DNA from: Eshraghiella sp964576255
GTDB lineage: Bacteria; Bacillota; Clostridia; Lachnospirales; Lachnospiraceae
DNA: 57,257 nt
Reading direction: 5' to 3'
Assembly (NCBI GenBank): GCA_964576255.1
Contig: CAZNUK010000005.1
Coordinates: forward strand, 1 to 57,257
The translations under genes and the position numbers were made by a program. Shown here one piece after another: positions 9,109 to 17,741 of the stretch (position 1 is the stretch's first letter; the number at the start of each line of letters is the position of its first letter). The notes beneath the pieces are model-generated. The model did no database searches. It saw only the letters and a program-made list of their open reading frames with translations, and was not told the DNA's origin.

Positions 9109-10530
9109 ATGAAACAATTAAAATGCATTATAATGACATTGGTAATAGCAGTAGCAGCTATGGGAATTAATTCTATGCCTGTGGAAGCCAATGAAGTTAG
9201 AAAAGATGTTGTAATTGTCATTGATGCAGGCCATGGAGGGGATGATCCGGGAGCTTTGGCCACAACTGGAGCTTACGAGTCTGACTGTAACCTTACAATT
9301 GCCCTTTCGATGAAAAAAGAATTGGAGACCTATGCCGGAGTTAAGGTGTATCTTACAAGGGATGGTGATGAATGGTCTACCAACACATCACGTGCAATGG
9401 TTGCTGCGGCATTAAGGGCAGACTTTTTAATTAGTATTCATAATAACAGTGGTTCTTCAAGCAACACAGGATCTTTGGCGTATCGTACAGTTAATCCTTT
9501 GTATGCAGAGGCTACTAATGATATGTGTAGTCTGATTCTTGAAAATCTGGCTGAGCTTGGATTATACAATGGTGGTGTTCAGACCAGAGTATCCACCCAG
9601 TATGATTATGAGGACTATTATACTATAATCGCTGAAGGCGTACGTGGAGGAGTGCCATCTATAATTGTTGAGCATTGTTTTTTAAGCAACCCGGAGGATG
9701 CGGCATATCTTACCAATGATAATGGAACTGTTAATGAAACCAATGCTACGGCAATGGGTGTTGCAGATGCTACAGCAGTGGCAACATATTTTGGATTAAC
9801 CAAAAGAACTGCCGTTGCTGATGGAGAAAACATTATTTCTCTCACAAAAGGACAGAGCGTTAAGCTTACCGCACCGGGAAGCAGCGAAAAAAGTGTTACA
9901 TGGTATTCTATAGATGCTAAAGTTGCTAAGGTTTCAGCAGATGGTGTAGTGGAAGCTGTTGGAGCGGGAACTACTAATATTGCATATAAACTTTCAGACG
10001 GAGAAAGCGGAAGCTGTACTATAGAAGTGGGGCGGGTGGAGCCGGTTGCTTTAGTAGGTGGAATTGACCCTACATTTTATAGCACAGACGACCAGTTCGC
10101 TGCTATCAATACCAAAGATGTATTTGCTTTTGTAGTGTATAGTGATGGAAGTTCTGTCAAGGTTACACCGGATTATGTCGGTAATGTTGACTTTAATGTA
10201 ACCGGTGTTCAAGACGTAGAAATTAGATATGAGGATTTAACCGGATATGTGAGAGTTATTCATAATGATTCGGAATATATTCCGGAGGTAACTCTTCCGG
10301 CACCGGAAGAGGAGACCACAACGGCACCTAATGAAGAAACTTCTTCACAGACAGAAAGCAAACCAAATGATAATGAAAAGGATAATGATAAGGACAATCT
10401 TATTAAAATTCTTATGTTTGTCATTGGTGTGCTTGTGATAATGTTTGTTGGTGTGATTATATATATTGTTGAAAGTAACAGACGCAGAAAACGTGGCTAC
10501 AGAAGAAGAGGTCGCAGGAGGTATCGTTAA
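9109..10530 (+). CDS. N-acetylmuramoyl-L-alanine amidase with Big2 domain and C-terminal membrane anchor
   Basis: 473-aa exported amidase that cuts the peptide stem from peptidoglycan. A signal peptide (about residues 1-28) is followed by an Amidase_3 domain with zinc and catalytic residues in place: His in VIDAGHGGDDPG, Glu in YESDCNL, His in ISIHNNS, Glu in IIVEHCFLSN. The last motif differs from the common VETGFLSN. A Big2 Ig-like domain follows (LTKGQSVKLTAPG to GSCTIEVG), then an acidic T/E-rich linker, a membrane helix and a strongly basic tail (RRRKRGYRRRGRRRYR). ATG 9109 follows TGGAGGA; an ATG at 9094 would put that signal inside the gene. The gene downstream is a paralogue. Confidence 0.9.
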   Translation: MKQLKCIIMTLVIAVAAMGINSMPVEANEVRKDVVIVIDAGHGGDDPGALATTGAYESDCNLTIALSMKKELETYAGVKVYLTRDGDEWSTNTSRAMVAAALRADFLISIHNNSGSSSNTGSLAYRTVNPLYAEATNDMCSLILENLAELGLYNGGVQTRVSTQYDYEDYYTIIAEGVRGGVPSIIVEHCFLSNPEDAAYLTNDNGTVNETNATAMGVADATAVATYFGLTKRTAVADGENIISLTKGQSVKLTAPGSSEKSVTWYSIDAKVAKVSADGVVEAVGAGTTNIAYKLSDGESGSCTIEVGRVEPVALVGGIDPTFYSTDDQFAAINTKDVFAFVVYSDGSSVKVTPDYVGNVDFNVTGVQDVEIRYEDLTGYVRVIHNDSEYIPEVTLPAPEEETTTAPNEETSSQTESKPNDNEKDNDKDNLIKILMFVIGVLVIMFVGVIIYIVESNRRRKRGYRRRGRRRYR

Positions 10531-12228
10531 TTGAAAAAAATAATATTCAGATTAATCGGATTGATTTTGGGAGTAATCATGATGGCTATGGTTATTGTGA
10601 TGATTCCGCAGGAGGTATCAGCCAAGGATTCAGAGGGAAATATTGTTATTGTAGTTGATGCCGGACATGGAAGTATTGACGGAGGCGCGTATCAGAACGG
10701 AGTACAGGAATCCCTTATTAACTGGGAACTTGCTCTTGCACTTAAAGCTGAGCTTCAGACCTACTGGGGAGTGGAAGTGTACCTTACAAGGGGCTCTTCT
10801 GAGTGGAATTCCAATGCTGGCAGAGGCAGGCTCGGAGTGGCTGTAAATGCAGATTTAGCGGTATCTATGCACAATAACAGTAGTGAAACAGCATCAGTAA
10901 ACGGAATTGAAGTATATGGAACATTAAACCCATCCTACAGCGCAATAACCAATGCTATTGGCACTGCTATATGTAATAATGCGAGCTCTTTGGGACTTGC
11001 TAACCGCGGTTACAAAACAAGAACCTCCGGCTCCAATGTTAATAGAGATTATTATACTTTTATTGATGAAGCTGTAAGAGCAGGAATGCCTGCCATGATT
11101 ATTGAGCATGCTTTTTTAAGCAATGCCTCTGATGCAGCTTTTATATCCAATGCTGAGAATCAGAAGAAGCTGTCCACAGCAACGGCAACAGCAATTGCCC
11201 GGTATTTTGGACTGTCCAAAAGAGGCGTGGCAAACGGTCAGAGCTTAAACCTTACCCGCACATACAGTGCAAGCTTTATGACATCACTTTCCGGAACTTA
11301 CGCATCTGACAACACAGCAGTTGCCAAGGTGGATGCTAATGGAATTATTACAGCAGTGGGAACTGGAACTGCAAATATTACCTGTACAGCAGCGGATGGA
11401 ACTGTGGAAAAGGTTACAATTACAGTGCCAGAGGTAACACTTGTTGCAGTGGCAGCAGGAATTAGCCCTACATTCTATAATGCTAACGAAAATATTAATA
11501 ATGCCAATATTATTGCAAAAGCAATTTATTCTGATGGTTCGGTAACACAAATTAAGAATTATACAATAGGTGAGACACCATATTCAAGTAATGGAATATA
11601 TGATATTCCTATTACATATAACGGAGTAACCGGATATCTGCGAGTATACAAAACCGGTTCTCTTGGTTCCTTTACCGGAGGAGCGGCATATACAGCCGGA
11701 ACCAATACGGATGTATTGAGATACCCTCAGTTATATCAGGGAATTAATACCGGAATTAATACGGTAACTACACCTGTATATTCAACTTATGTGGGTGTTG
11801 CACCGGAATTATTTGGAATTCCTAATGCACCAAGTACGGAAACCGGCGGACAGGTAGAAACTCCGACAGAGGCACCAACCATACCGCCAACAGTAGCACC
11901 GACAGAGCCGGTAACAGAGGCTCTTACCACGGAGGCTGTAACAGAGGCGCCTACAATAGAAGGGGATACAACGGCTTCACAGGAGATTGAAACCACAACA
12001 GAGGATGTTAACGAGGGTGAAGAAAATACAACAACGGAGGATGCTACAAGCGAAGCCTCCAACGAGGATGAGAGGGAAAGCTCCACAGAGGGCACTACTC
12101 AGGCAGATGATAACGAAAAATTAGCAAATAAGTATAAGAAAATCATTTTTATTATTTTGGGAGTGGTAGTTGTTATTGCTGGAGGAACCGTTGTGGTTGT
12201 GGTGGTTAATATGAGGAAGAATAGGTAA
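10531..12228 (+). CDS. Second N-acetylmuramoyl-L-alanine amidase with Big2 domain and C-terminal membrane anchor (TTG start)
   Basis: 565-aa paralogue of the preceding gene, in the same order: signal peptide (ending near PQEVSA), Amidase_3 domain (VVDAGHGSIDGG, QESLINWEL, VSMHNNS, IIEHAFLSN), Big2 domain (TYASDNTAVAKVDANGIITAVGTGTANITC), a unique stretch, a long Thr/Glu/Pro-rich spacer (about 11860-12110), one membrane helix and a short basic tail (NMRKNR). The start is TTG at 10531, directly after the previous stop, with GCAGGAGG nine nt upstream; no ATG fits. The spacer would hold the enzyme away from the membrane within the wall. Last gene of the run, followed by a hairpin. Confidence 0.9.
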   Translation: MKKIIFRLIGLILGVIMMAMVIVMIPQEVSAKDSEGNIVIVVDAGHGSIDGGAYQNGVQESLINWELALALKAELQTYWGVEVYLTRGSSEWNSNAGRGRLGVAVNADLAVSMHNNSSETASVNGIEVYGTLNPSYSAITNAIGTAICNNASSLGLANRGYKTRTSGSNVNRDYYTFIDEAVRAGMPAMIIEHAFLSNASDAAFISNAENQKKLSTATATAIARYFGLSKRGVANGQSLNLTRTYSASFMTSLSGTYASDNTAVAKVDANGIITAVGTGTANITCTAADGTVEKVTITVPEVTLVAVAAGISPTFYNANENINNANIIAKAIYSDGSVTQIKNYTIGETPYSSNGIYDIPITYNGVTGYLRVYKTGSLGSFTGGAAYTAGTNTDVLRYPQLYQGINTGINTVTTPVYSTYVGVAPELFGIPNAPSTETGGQVETPTEAPTIPPTVAPTEPVTEALTTEAVTEAPTIEGDTTASQEIETTTEDVNEGEENTTTEDATSEASNEDERESSTEGTTQADDNEKLANKYKKIIFIILGVVVVIAGGTVVVVVVNMRKNR

Positions 12229-12239
12229 AAAATTGTAAT

Positions 12240-12268
12240 CGGGAGCGTTATACCGCTTCCGGTTTCTT
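12240..12268 (+). terminator. Probable terminator of the wall-gene operon
   Basis: An 8-bp stem, CGGGAGCG and CGCTTCCG with one G-U pair, and a 6-nt loop, followed by a modest T-rich stretch (GTTTCTT). It lies 11 nt after the second amidase gene. Confidence 0.55.
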
Positions 12269-12349
12269 ATATTTGGAACGACAGACTAAAATTAAATCAA
12301 GATATAATAAAATCAATCTGCATTATTTTGGAAGTTAATAGTGTTTTTC

Positions 12350-12377
12350 TTGATGTTTTTTCAGTGTGTGATAAAAT
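12350..12377 (+). promoter_or_regulatory. Putative promoter for the small gene and nuclease pair
   Basis: TTGATG at 12350-12355 and TAAAAT at 12372-12377 are separated by 16 nt, 30 nt before the start codon at 12407. The stretch 12269-12349 is AT-rich and shows nothing else recognisable. Confidence 0.45.
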
Positions 12378-12406
12378 ACTATTAGTAATTAGTGTAGGTG
12401 AGTGAT

Positions 12407-12778
12407 ATGAAATTAATTATTTGTCTTGATGACAATAATGGCATGATGTTTAATAACAGACGTCAGAGCAAGGACTGCGAAGTTCGCAGGAGAATTCTAG
12501 ACATTGTGGGAGAGGACAGGCTGTGGACGAGTGATTATACCAAGTCACAATTTGAAGAAACTATTAAAATATGCTCCGATAAGAAGGACGCGGATTATAT
12601 TTTTGCAGAGAATCCAGATGACGTTGCAGGAATGATATTTGACCAAATAATTGTTTTTAGATGGAACAGAAAATATCCGGGGGACAGGTTTTACAATCTT
12701 GAAGGAAGGGGATTACAGGAAACCTATGAATTTGCAGGAAATTCCCATGAATTAATAACCCAGGAGGTATACCAATGA
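12407..12778 (+). CDS. Small conserved-looking cytosolic protein of unknown function
   Basis: 123 aa, no signal peptide or membrane segment. It begins KLIICLDDNNGMMFNNRRQSKD and ends HELITQEVYQ. I recall similar short proteins in Lachnospiraceae but no established function. Its stop overlaps the start of the nuclease gene by 4 nt (ATGA at 12775-12778), which suggests translational coupling. Because the partner is a nuclease, a role as inhibitor, chaperone or regulator is conceivable, but nothing in the sequence proves it. ATG 12407 is preferred to GTG 12398 because TAGGTGAG lies just upstream. Confidence 0.78.
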   Translation: MKLIICLDDNNGMMFNNRRQSKDCEVRRRILDIVGEDRLWTSDYTKSQFEETIKICSDKKDADYIFAENPDDVAGMIFDQIIVFRWNRKYPGDRFYNLEGRGLQETYEFAGNSHELITQEVYQ

Positions 12779-13680
12779 AAAAGAGAATAACAATAGTACT
12801 TTTGGTATTTGTTTTCATTTGTACATCCTTAACTGGTTGTTTAACAATGACCATTAAGGCCCCATCCAAAAATCAGATTGAAGCATTCTACGTGGATGTT
12901 GAGATAACGGCACCGCCTTTTGATGAATATGTAACAGAAGACACAGACACTTTTGTAGAAGAGTCAGAGGAGGGCAGTGATGTCTTAGAAGAGGGAAACA
13001 TACAAGATTCAGTTGGACCGGTGGTGGGCACGACGAATGGTAGCTTTGATATTTCCCAAGTAGCCCAGTACAACGGAATCCCTTTTGTAGCTATTAACGG
13101 TAATGTACCATATTTTACAGAAGAAGAGATGACTACAACATCCTATGAGAATTATGCCGAGCTGGATTTGCTTGGAAGATGTGGCGTTACAATTAGTTGT
13201 ATTGGTAAGGATATAATGCCCACAGAGGAGCGAGGCGAGATTGGTAGTGTTAAGCCAACGGGCTGGCATACTGTAAAATATGACTGCGTGGATGGCAAAT
13301 ACCTCTATAACAGATGTCATTTGATTGGTTTTCAGCTTACGGGAGAAAATGCCAATACTTCCAATCTGATTACCGGAACCAGATATATGAATGTGGATGG
13401 TATGCTTCCATTTGAAAATATGGTGGCGGATTATGTGAAAGAAACCGGTAACCACGTAATGTACAGAGTGACACCAATTTTTGAAGGAGACAATCTGGTG
13501 GCGACAGGCGTGCTTATGGAAGCTAAGTCAGTAGAGGATAATGGTGAAGGAATACTTTTCTGCGTTTTCTGTTATAATGTACAGCCGGGAGTAGTTATTG
13601 ATTATGCCACAGGAGAAAGTACCCTTGATGAGGTTGTTGAGGCACCAACAGAAGAAGGTGCTTTATATATTAAATACTAA
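12775..13680 (+). CDS. Secreted DNA/RNA non-specific endonuclease, lipoprotein
   Basis: 301 aa. The signal peptide ends in a lipobox (SLTGC, Cys22), so the mature protein should be anchored outside the membrane. An acidic linker (residues about 40-80) precedes an EndA/streptodornase-type beta-beta-alpha-metal nuclease domain. Its active-site region reads YNRCHLIGFQLTGENANTSNLITGTRYMNVDGMLPFEN, with His182 as the expected general base and the downstream Asn residues as metal ligands. The usual DRGH-like motif is NRCH here. It probably degrades extracellular nucleic acid for nutrition, competition or DNA uptake. It is coupled to the small gene before it. The family call is firm, activity is untested. 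Confidence 0.87.
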   Translation: MKKRITIVLLVFVFICTSLTGCLTMTIKAPSKNQIEAFYVDVEITAPPFDEYVTEDTDTFVEESEEGSDVLEEGNIQDSVGPVVGTTNGSFDISQVAQYNGIPFVAINGNVPYFTEEEMTTTSYENYAELDLLGRCGVTISCIGKDIMPTEERGEIGSVKPTGWHTVKYDCVDGKYLYNRCHLIGFQLTGENANTSNLITGTRYMNVDGMLPFENMVADYVKETGNHVMYRVTPIFEGDNLVATGVLMEAKSVEDNGEGILFCVFCYNVQPGVVIDYATGESTLDEVVEAPTEEGALYIKY

Positions 13681-13725
13681 ATCTATGAAATGCAATCTGT
13701 AGAAGAAAGAATTTAACTGCAATAT

Positions 13726-13843
13726 AAAAACACTTATATTAAATGCACATTTGTCCCCCGCGGTACTTGGCGATGCAAAGCAAAGCCTAGTACCGTTCGG
13801 TGGGGCAACTAGTGAAAACGCGTGCATTTATATAAGTGTTTTT
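13726..13843. terminator. Large imperfect palindrome between convergent genes, probable bidirectional terminator
   Basis: The outer arms 13726-13748 and 13822-13843 are complementary over 22 positions with a single bulge; the left arm begins with AAAAA and the right arm ends with TTTTT, giving a T-run on either strand. Inside is a second stem, GGTACTTGGC (13762-13771) with GCCTAGTACC (13785-13794), flanked by a CCCCC and GGGG pairing. The right arm touches the typA stop codon. Confidence 0.6.
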
Positions 13844-15674
13844 ATGTGTTTTGCTTCTTAGCTCTGTATCTAAGTGTTGGGTCAAGAATTTTTTTACGAA
13901 TTCTTAAATTCTTAGGAGTTACCTCCAATAATTCATCTGCATCGATAAATTCAATAGACTGCTCCAAACTTAATACTCTTGGTGGTACAAGACGGAGAGC
14001 GTCATCCGCACTTGATGAACGGGTGTTGGTAAGGTGCTTGGTTTTGCACACATTAATTTCAATATCCTCGGAACGTCCGGTCTGACCAACAATCATACCT
14101 CCGTAAACCTTTTCGCCAGGTCCGATGAAAAGAGTTCCACGCTCCTGTGCATTGAAAAGACCATAGGTAATAGCCTCACCATTTTCAAAGGCAATGAGTG
14201 AGCCCTGCTTACGATAGGAAATATCTCCTTTGTATGGGCCATAACCGTCAAAAGTGGTGTTAATAACACCGGTTCCTTTGGTATCAGTCAAAAATTCATT
14301 GGTGTAGCCGATAAGACCTCTGGACGGGATGTTAAACTCAAGTCTGGTGGTTCCACCATTAATCGGAGCCATACCATTTAATTCACCCTTACGCATACTA
14401 AGCTTTTGAATGACAGTTCCGGCACTGTCTTCCGGAACGTCGATATAAGCAACCTCCATTGGCTCTAATTTGTTGCCACGCTCGTCGTACTGGAAAAGCA
14501 CTTCAGGTTTACTTACCGCAAATTCATAGCCTTCACGGCGCATATTTTCAATAAGAACGGATAAATGCAATTCGCCTCTTCCTGATACCTTAAAAGCATC
14601 CGTTGATTCAGTTTCCTCAACTCGAAGGCTGACATCTGTATTGAGCTCTCTCATAAGGCGTTCTCTTAAATGTCTGGAAGTGACAAATTTGCCTTCCTGA
14701 CCCGCAAGAGGGGAGTCATTAACCATAAAATTCATGGCAATGGTAGGCTCTGATATCTTTTGGAAAGGAATTGCCTCTGGGTTATCAAGGTTGCAAAGTG
14801 TATCCCCGATTTTTAAATCTGTAATACCGGAAACTGCAACGATTGAGCCAACACCTGCTTCATTAACTTCTACTTTGTTAAGTCCCTCAAACTCATAGAG
14901 CTTGGTAATTTTAACTCTCTGGCGTTTGTCTGGCTCATGATGGTTAACTAACATAACTTCCTGATTAACCTTGATGCTTCCGTTTTCTATTTTACCAACG
15001 CCAATTCTTCCCACATAGTCATTGTAGTCTATAGTGCTGATAAGAAGCTGTAAAGGTGCCTCTTCGTTACCGGAAGGAGCAGGAATACTATTGACAATAG
15101 TTTCAAAAAGTGGTTCCATTGTATCAGAAGTTTCATTCAAATCAATTTTTGCAAATCCACTTCTGGCAGAAGCGTATATAATTGGGGAATCAAGCTGGGC
15201 ATCGCTTGCATCCAGTTCCAGTAAAAGCTCAAGAACTTCATCAACAACCTCCTCAGGGCGTGCCTCAGGACGGTCAATTTTGTTAACACAGATTATTAAA
15301 TCCAAATCCAGTTCAAGGGCTTTCTGAAGCACAAATTTGGTCTGCGGCATAACTCCTTCATAGGCATCAACCACAAGGATAACACCATTAACCATTTTGA
15401 GTACTCGTTCAACCTCTCCGCCAAAATCAGCGTGGCCTGGAGTGTCAATAATATTAATTTTGGTATTTCTATAGTAAATTGCTGTGTTTTTTGATAAAAT
15501 AGTAATGCCACGTTCTCGCTCAATGTCATTGGAGTCCATTACACGCTCGGCAACCTCCTGATTTTCTCGGAAAGTTCCGCTCTGCTTAAGGAGCTCATCC
15601 ACAAGTGTTGTCTTGCCATGATCTACATGGGCGATAATCGCGATATTACGTGTGTTTTCACGGTTGGTAGTCAT
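13842..15674 (-). CDS. typA: Ribosome-associated GTPase TypA/BipA
   Basis: 610-aa translational GTPase that binds ribosomes and supports assembly and stress growth. G1 is AHVDHGKTTLVDELLKQSG, with RGITILSKN (switch I), DTPGHADFGGEV (G3), NKIDRPEARP (G4) and SARSGFA (G5). The EF-G-like domain V and the TypA-specific C-terminal domain are present (PSRGLIGYTNEFLTDTKGTGVINTTFDGY; TRSSSADDALRLVPPR). Length is normal for the family. The start ATG at 15674 follows GGAGGAGAAT on the minus strand. It is transcribed alone and ends in the palindrome shared with the convergent nuclease gene. Confidence 0.97.
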   Translation of the reverse strand: MTTNRENTRNIAIIAHVDHGKTTLVDELLKQSGTFRENQEVAERVMDSNDIERERGITILSKNTAIYYRNTKINIIDTPGHADFGGEVERVLKMVNGVILVVDAYEGVMPQTKFVLQKALELDLDLIICVNKIDRPEARPEEVVDEVLELLLELDASDAQLDSPIIYASARSGFAKIDLNETSDTMEPLFETIVNSIPAPSGNEEAPLQLLISTIDYNDYVGRIGVGKIENGSIKVNQEVMLVNHHEPDKRQRVKITKLYEFEGLNKVEVNEAGVGSIVAVSGITDLKIGDTLCNLDNPEAIPFQKISEPTIAMNFMVNDSPLAGQEGKFVTSRHLRERLMRELNTDVSLRVEETESTDAFKVSGRGELHLSVLIENMRREGYEFAVSKPEVLFQYDERGNKLEPMEVAYIDVPEDSAGTVIQKLSMRKGELNGMAPINGGTTRLEFNIPSRGLIGYTNEFLTDTKGTGVINTTFDGYGPYKGDISYRKQGSLIAFENGEAITYGLFNAQERGTLFIGPGEKVYGGMIVGQTGRSEDIEINVCKTKHLTNTRSSSADDALRLVPPRVLSLEQSIEFIDADELLEVTPKNLRIRKKILDPTLRYRAKKQNT

Positions 15675-15730
15675 AATTCTCCTCCATTCTACAGCTATCG
15701 ACTGTAAAAAAACATTTTTGCAACCATATC

Positions 15731-15758
15731 ATTCTAACACATAAAAATAATTTTACAA
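15731..15758 (-). promoter_or_regulatory. Possible typA promoter
   Basis: On the minus strand TTGTAA (15758-15753) and TAGAAT (15736-15731) are 16 nt apart, 57 nt before the typA start. Both boxes are imperfect and the region is very AT-rich, so this is a weak call. Confidence 0.35.
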
Positions 15759-15842
15759 TATTTTGTTCTAAAAAAATAAAATCTGCATAGATTATTATTG
15801 ACTAACCAAATACATTTCTTAAAAGAAGGGAGAAACAGAAGA

Positions 15843-16472
15843 ATGATGGATAAAGTCATTGAAAACAACAGAGTTACAATAATTGGAGAGGTGGTTTCTG
15901 AATTTAAATTCAGCCATGAGGTATATGGTGAAGGATTTTATGTTGTTCAGGTTGCTGTAAGCAGACTGAGTAACAGTGTGGATGTAATTCCTTTACTTGT
16001 ATCTGAACGTTTGGTGGACACAGATGCAGATTATAGAGGAATGATGATTGAGGCTACCGGACAGTTTCGTTCTCACAACAGTCATGAGGAGGACAGAAAC
16101 AGACTTGTTCTGGCAATTTTTGTCAGAGAGATTGAATTTATTGATGTATATGATGAGGAGATTAGCACCAACCAGATTTTTCTGGACGGATATATCTGCA
16201 AACCTCCTATTTATAGAAAAACGCCTCTTGGAAGGGAAATCGCTGACCTTTTGATTGCGGTTAACCGTCCATATGGTAAATCGGATTATATTCCTTGTAT
16301 TGCATGGGGACGTAACGCCAGATATGCAGCCGGCTTTGAGGTGGGTGGACATATTCAGGTTATTGGAAGAATCCAAAGCAGAGAATATACCAAGAGAATT
16401 AATGAGGAGGAATGCGAAAGAAGAGTTGCTTACGAGGTTTCCGTCAGCAAAATTGATTTTTTTGATGAATAA
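15843..16472 (+). CDS. Single-stranded DNA-binding-like protein with two OB folds
   Basis: 209 aa. The sequence reads as two successive OB-fold modules of the SSB/PriB type: residues about 5-100 (NRVTIIGEVVSEFKF to LAIFVREIEFIDVY) and about 112-205 (NQIFLDGYICKPPIYRKTPLGREIADLLIAVNRPYGKSDYIPCIAWGRNARYAAGFEVGGHIQVIGRIQSREY). The second half is the better match to SSB. The acidic DDDIPF-like tip of the main bacterial SSB is missing; the protein ends KIDFFDE. It is probably an accessory ssDNA-binding protein. Start ATG 15843 is preferred to a TTG at 15798 because AAGGGAG lies 10 nt upstream. Confidence 0.8.
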   Translation: MMDKVIENNRVTIIGEVVSEFKFSHEVYGEGFYVVQVAVSRLSNSVDVIPLLVSERLVDTDADYRGMMIEATGQFRSHNSHEEDRNRLVLAIFVREIEFIDVYDEEISTNQIFLDGYICKPPIYRKTPLGREIADLLIAVNRPYGKSDYIPCIAWGRNARYAAGFEVGGHIQVIGRIQSREYTKRINEEECERRVAYEVSVSKIDFFDE

Positions 16473-16484
16473 ATTGAAACAATA

Positions 16485-16513
16485 TTGACAATAATATACC
16501 ATAGTGATACACT
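16485..16513 (+). promoter_or_regulatory. Promoter of the dapA riboswitch leader
   Basis: A consensus TTGACA (16485-16490) and TACACT (16508-16513) are separated by exactly 17 nt. Transcription would start near 16520, just before the riboswitch. Confidence 0.75.
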
Positions 16514-16530
16514 TAATTAAGTTGAAAATT

Positions 16531-16700
16531 TAGAGTAGAGGTTGCGCTATTCATTAGTACTTTTTGGGATATGACAGGCATATTTGAACATTAAGGAAAG
16601 GGTGTGGCGCCGAAGTCCTACAATTCCTGAGATTGTAGAGGCTGGGCATATAATTAATAGTTATATGACTGTCATCATTTTTGATGGGGAGCTACTTAGA
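16531..16700 (+). promoter_or_regulatory. Lysine riboswitch (L box) controlling dapA-dapB
   Basis: The conserved lysine-aptamer blocks appear in order: AGAGGTTGCGC with AGTAC at the 5' side, GGAAAGGGTGTGGCGCCGAAG in the centre (one position off the usual core), GGCTGGGCATA, then GACTGTCAT and GGGGAGCTACT closing P1 with the AGTAG near 16534. It sits between a promoter and an intrinsic terminator in front of lysine-pathway genes. Established behaviour: lysine binding favours the terminator and switches the operon off. Confidence 0.93.
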
Positions 16701-16727
16701 GTATATTTAATGTGAGAGTATTACTTT

Positions 16728-16758
16728 AAGGCTAACCCCGAGGTTAGCCTTTTCTTTT
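16728..16758 (+). terminator. Riboswitch-controlled intrinsic terminator
   Basis: A perfect 10-bp stem (AAGGCTAACC / GGTTAGCCTT), a CCGA tetraloop and the T-rich tail TTTCTTTT. It is the expression platform of the lysine riboswitch, about 80 nt before dapA. Confidence 0.93.
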
Positions 16759-16840
16759 ACTAAAAGAACTCCACTTGAATATTCCATGGCGGACTCTAAT
16801 TTCTTCTGAATTTAAAATATATTTTTAGGAGGCTATTATT

Positions 16841-17725
16841 ATGGCAGTATTTACAGGAGCAGGTGTAGCGTTAGTAACACCAATGAATCAGGACGGAAGC
16901 GTTAATTATGAGAAACTTGCAGAATTAATTGATTTTCAGATTGAGAATCAGACAGACAGTATTATTATCTGTGGAACAACAGGTGAGTCTGCAACTCTTT
17001 CAGAGGAGGAGCATTCAGAGGTAATCCGTTTCTGTATCAAGCATGTTAACGGAAGAATTCCTGTTATTGCTGGAACAGGATCTAACTGTACAGCAACAGC
17101 AGTTAAGCTTTCCAAAGAAGCTGAGGCTGACGGAGCAGATGGACTTTTAGTGGTAACACCATATTATAACAAAGCAACACAGAATGGTTTAATTGCACAT
17201 TATACAGAAATTGCCAATGCAGTTTCAATTCCTATCATTATGTATAATGTACCTAGCAGAACCGGATGTAATATTTTACCTGCAACAGCAGCTAAGCTTT
17301 TCAAGGAAGTTGATAATATTGTAGGTATTAAGGAAGCGTCAGGAGATATTTCACAGGTTGCTATGCTTATGGCACTTACTAATGGAGAAATTGATTTGTA
17401 TTCAGGTAATGATGACCAGATTGTTCCTTTGATGAGTCTTGGCGGAAAGGGTGTAATTTCCGTTCTTTCCAATATCGCTCCAAGACAGACACATGAAATT
17501 GTAATGGATTATGTTAACGGAGACGTTAAAAGTGCATGCTGTAAGCAGTTAGAAGCAGTTGAACTCATTAAAGCTCTTTTCTGTGAAGTTAATCCAATTC
17601 CTGTTAAGGAAGCACTTAATATTATGGGAATGAACGCAGGCGTTTTAAGAGCACCATTGTCACAGATGGAACCTAAGAATGTAGAAGTGTTAAAAAATGC
17701 TATGAAGAATTACGGATTAATATAG
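16841..17725 (+). CDS. dapA: 4-hydroxy-tetrahydrodipicolinate synthase
   Basis: 294-aa cytosolic enzyme condensing pyruvate with aspartate semialdehyde, the first committed step to diaminopimelate and lysine. The TIM-barrel signatures are intact: GTTGES at 45-50, Tyr135 in MYNVPSRTG, and Schiff-base Lys164 in VGIKEASGD. Length is exactly typical. ATG 16841 follows TAGGAGG. It is the first gene after the lysine riboswitch and is followed 16 nt later by dapB, so both steps share lysine control. Confidence 0.98.
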   Translation: MAVFTGAGVALVTPMNQDGSVNYEKLAELIDFQIENQTDSIIICGTTGESATLSEEEHSEVIRFCIKHVNGRIPVIAGTGSNCTATAVKLSKEAEADGADGLLVVTPYYNKATQNGLIAHYTEIANAVSIPIIMYNVPSRTGCNILPATAAKLFKEVDNIVGIKEASGDISQVAMLMALTNGEIDLYSGNDDQIVPLMSLGGKGVISVLSNIAPRQTHEIVMDYVNGDVKSACCKQLEAVELIKALFCEVNPIPVKEALNIMGMNAGVLRAPLSQMEPKNVEVLKNAMKNYGLI

Positions 17726-17741
17726 AAAGAAGGCAGATAAT

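Noticed and set aside
13822..14085. 87-aa rightward open frame
   Set aside because: It is antisense to the 3' end of typA and starts within the terminator palindrome.
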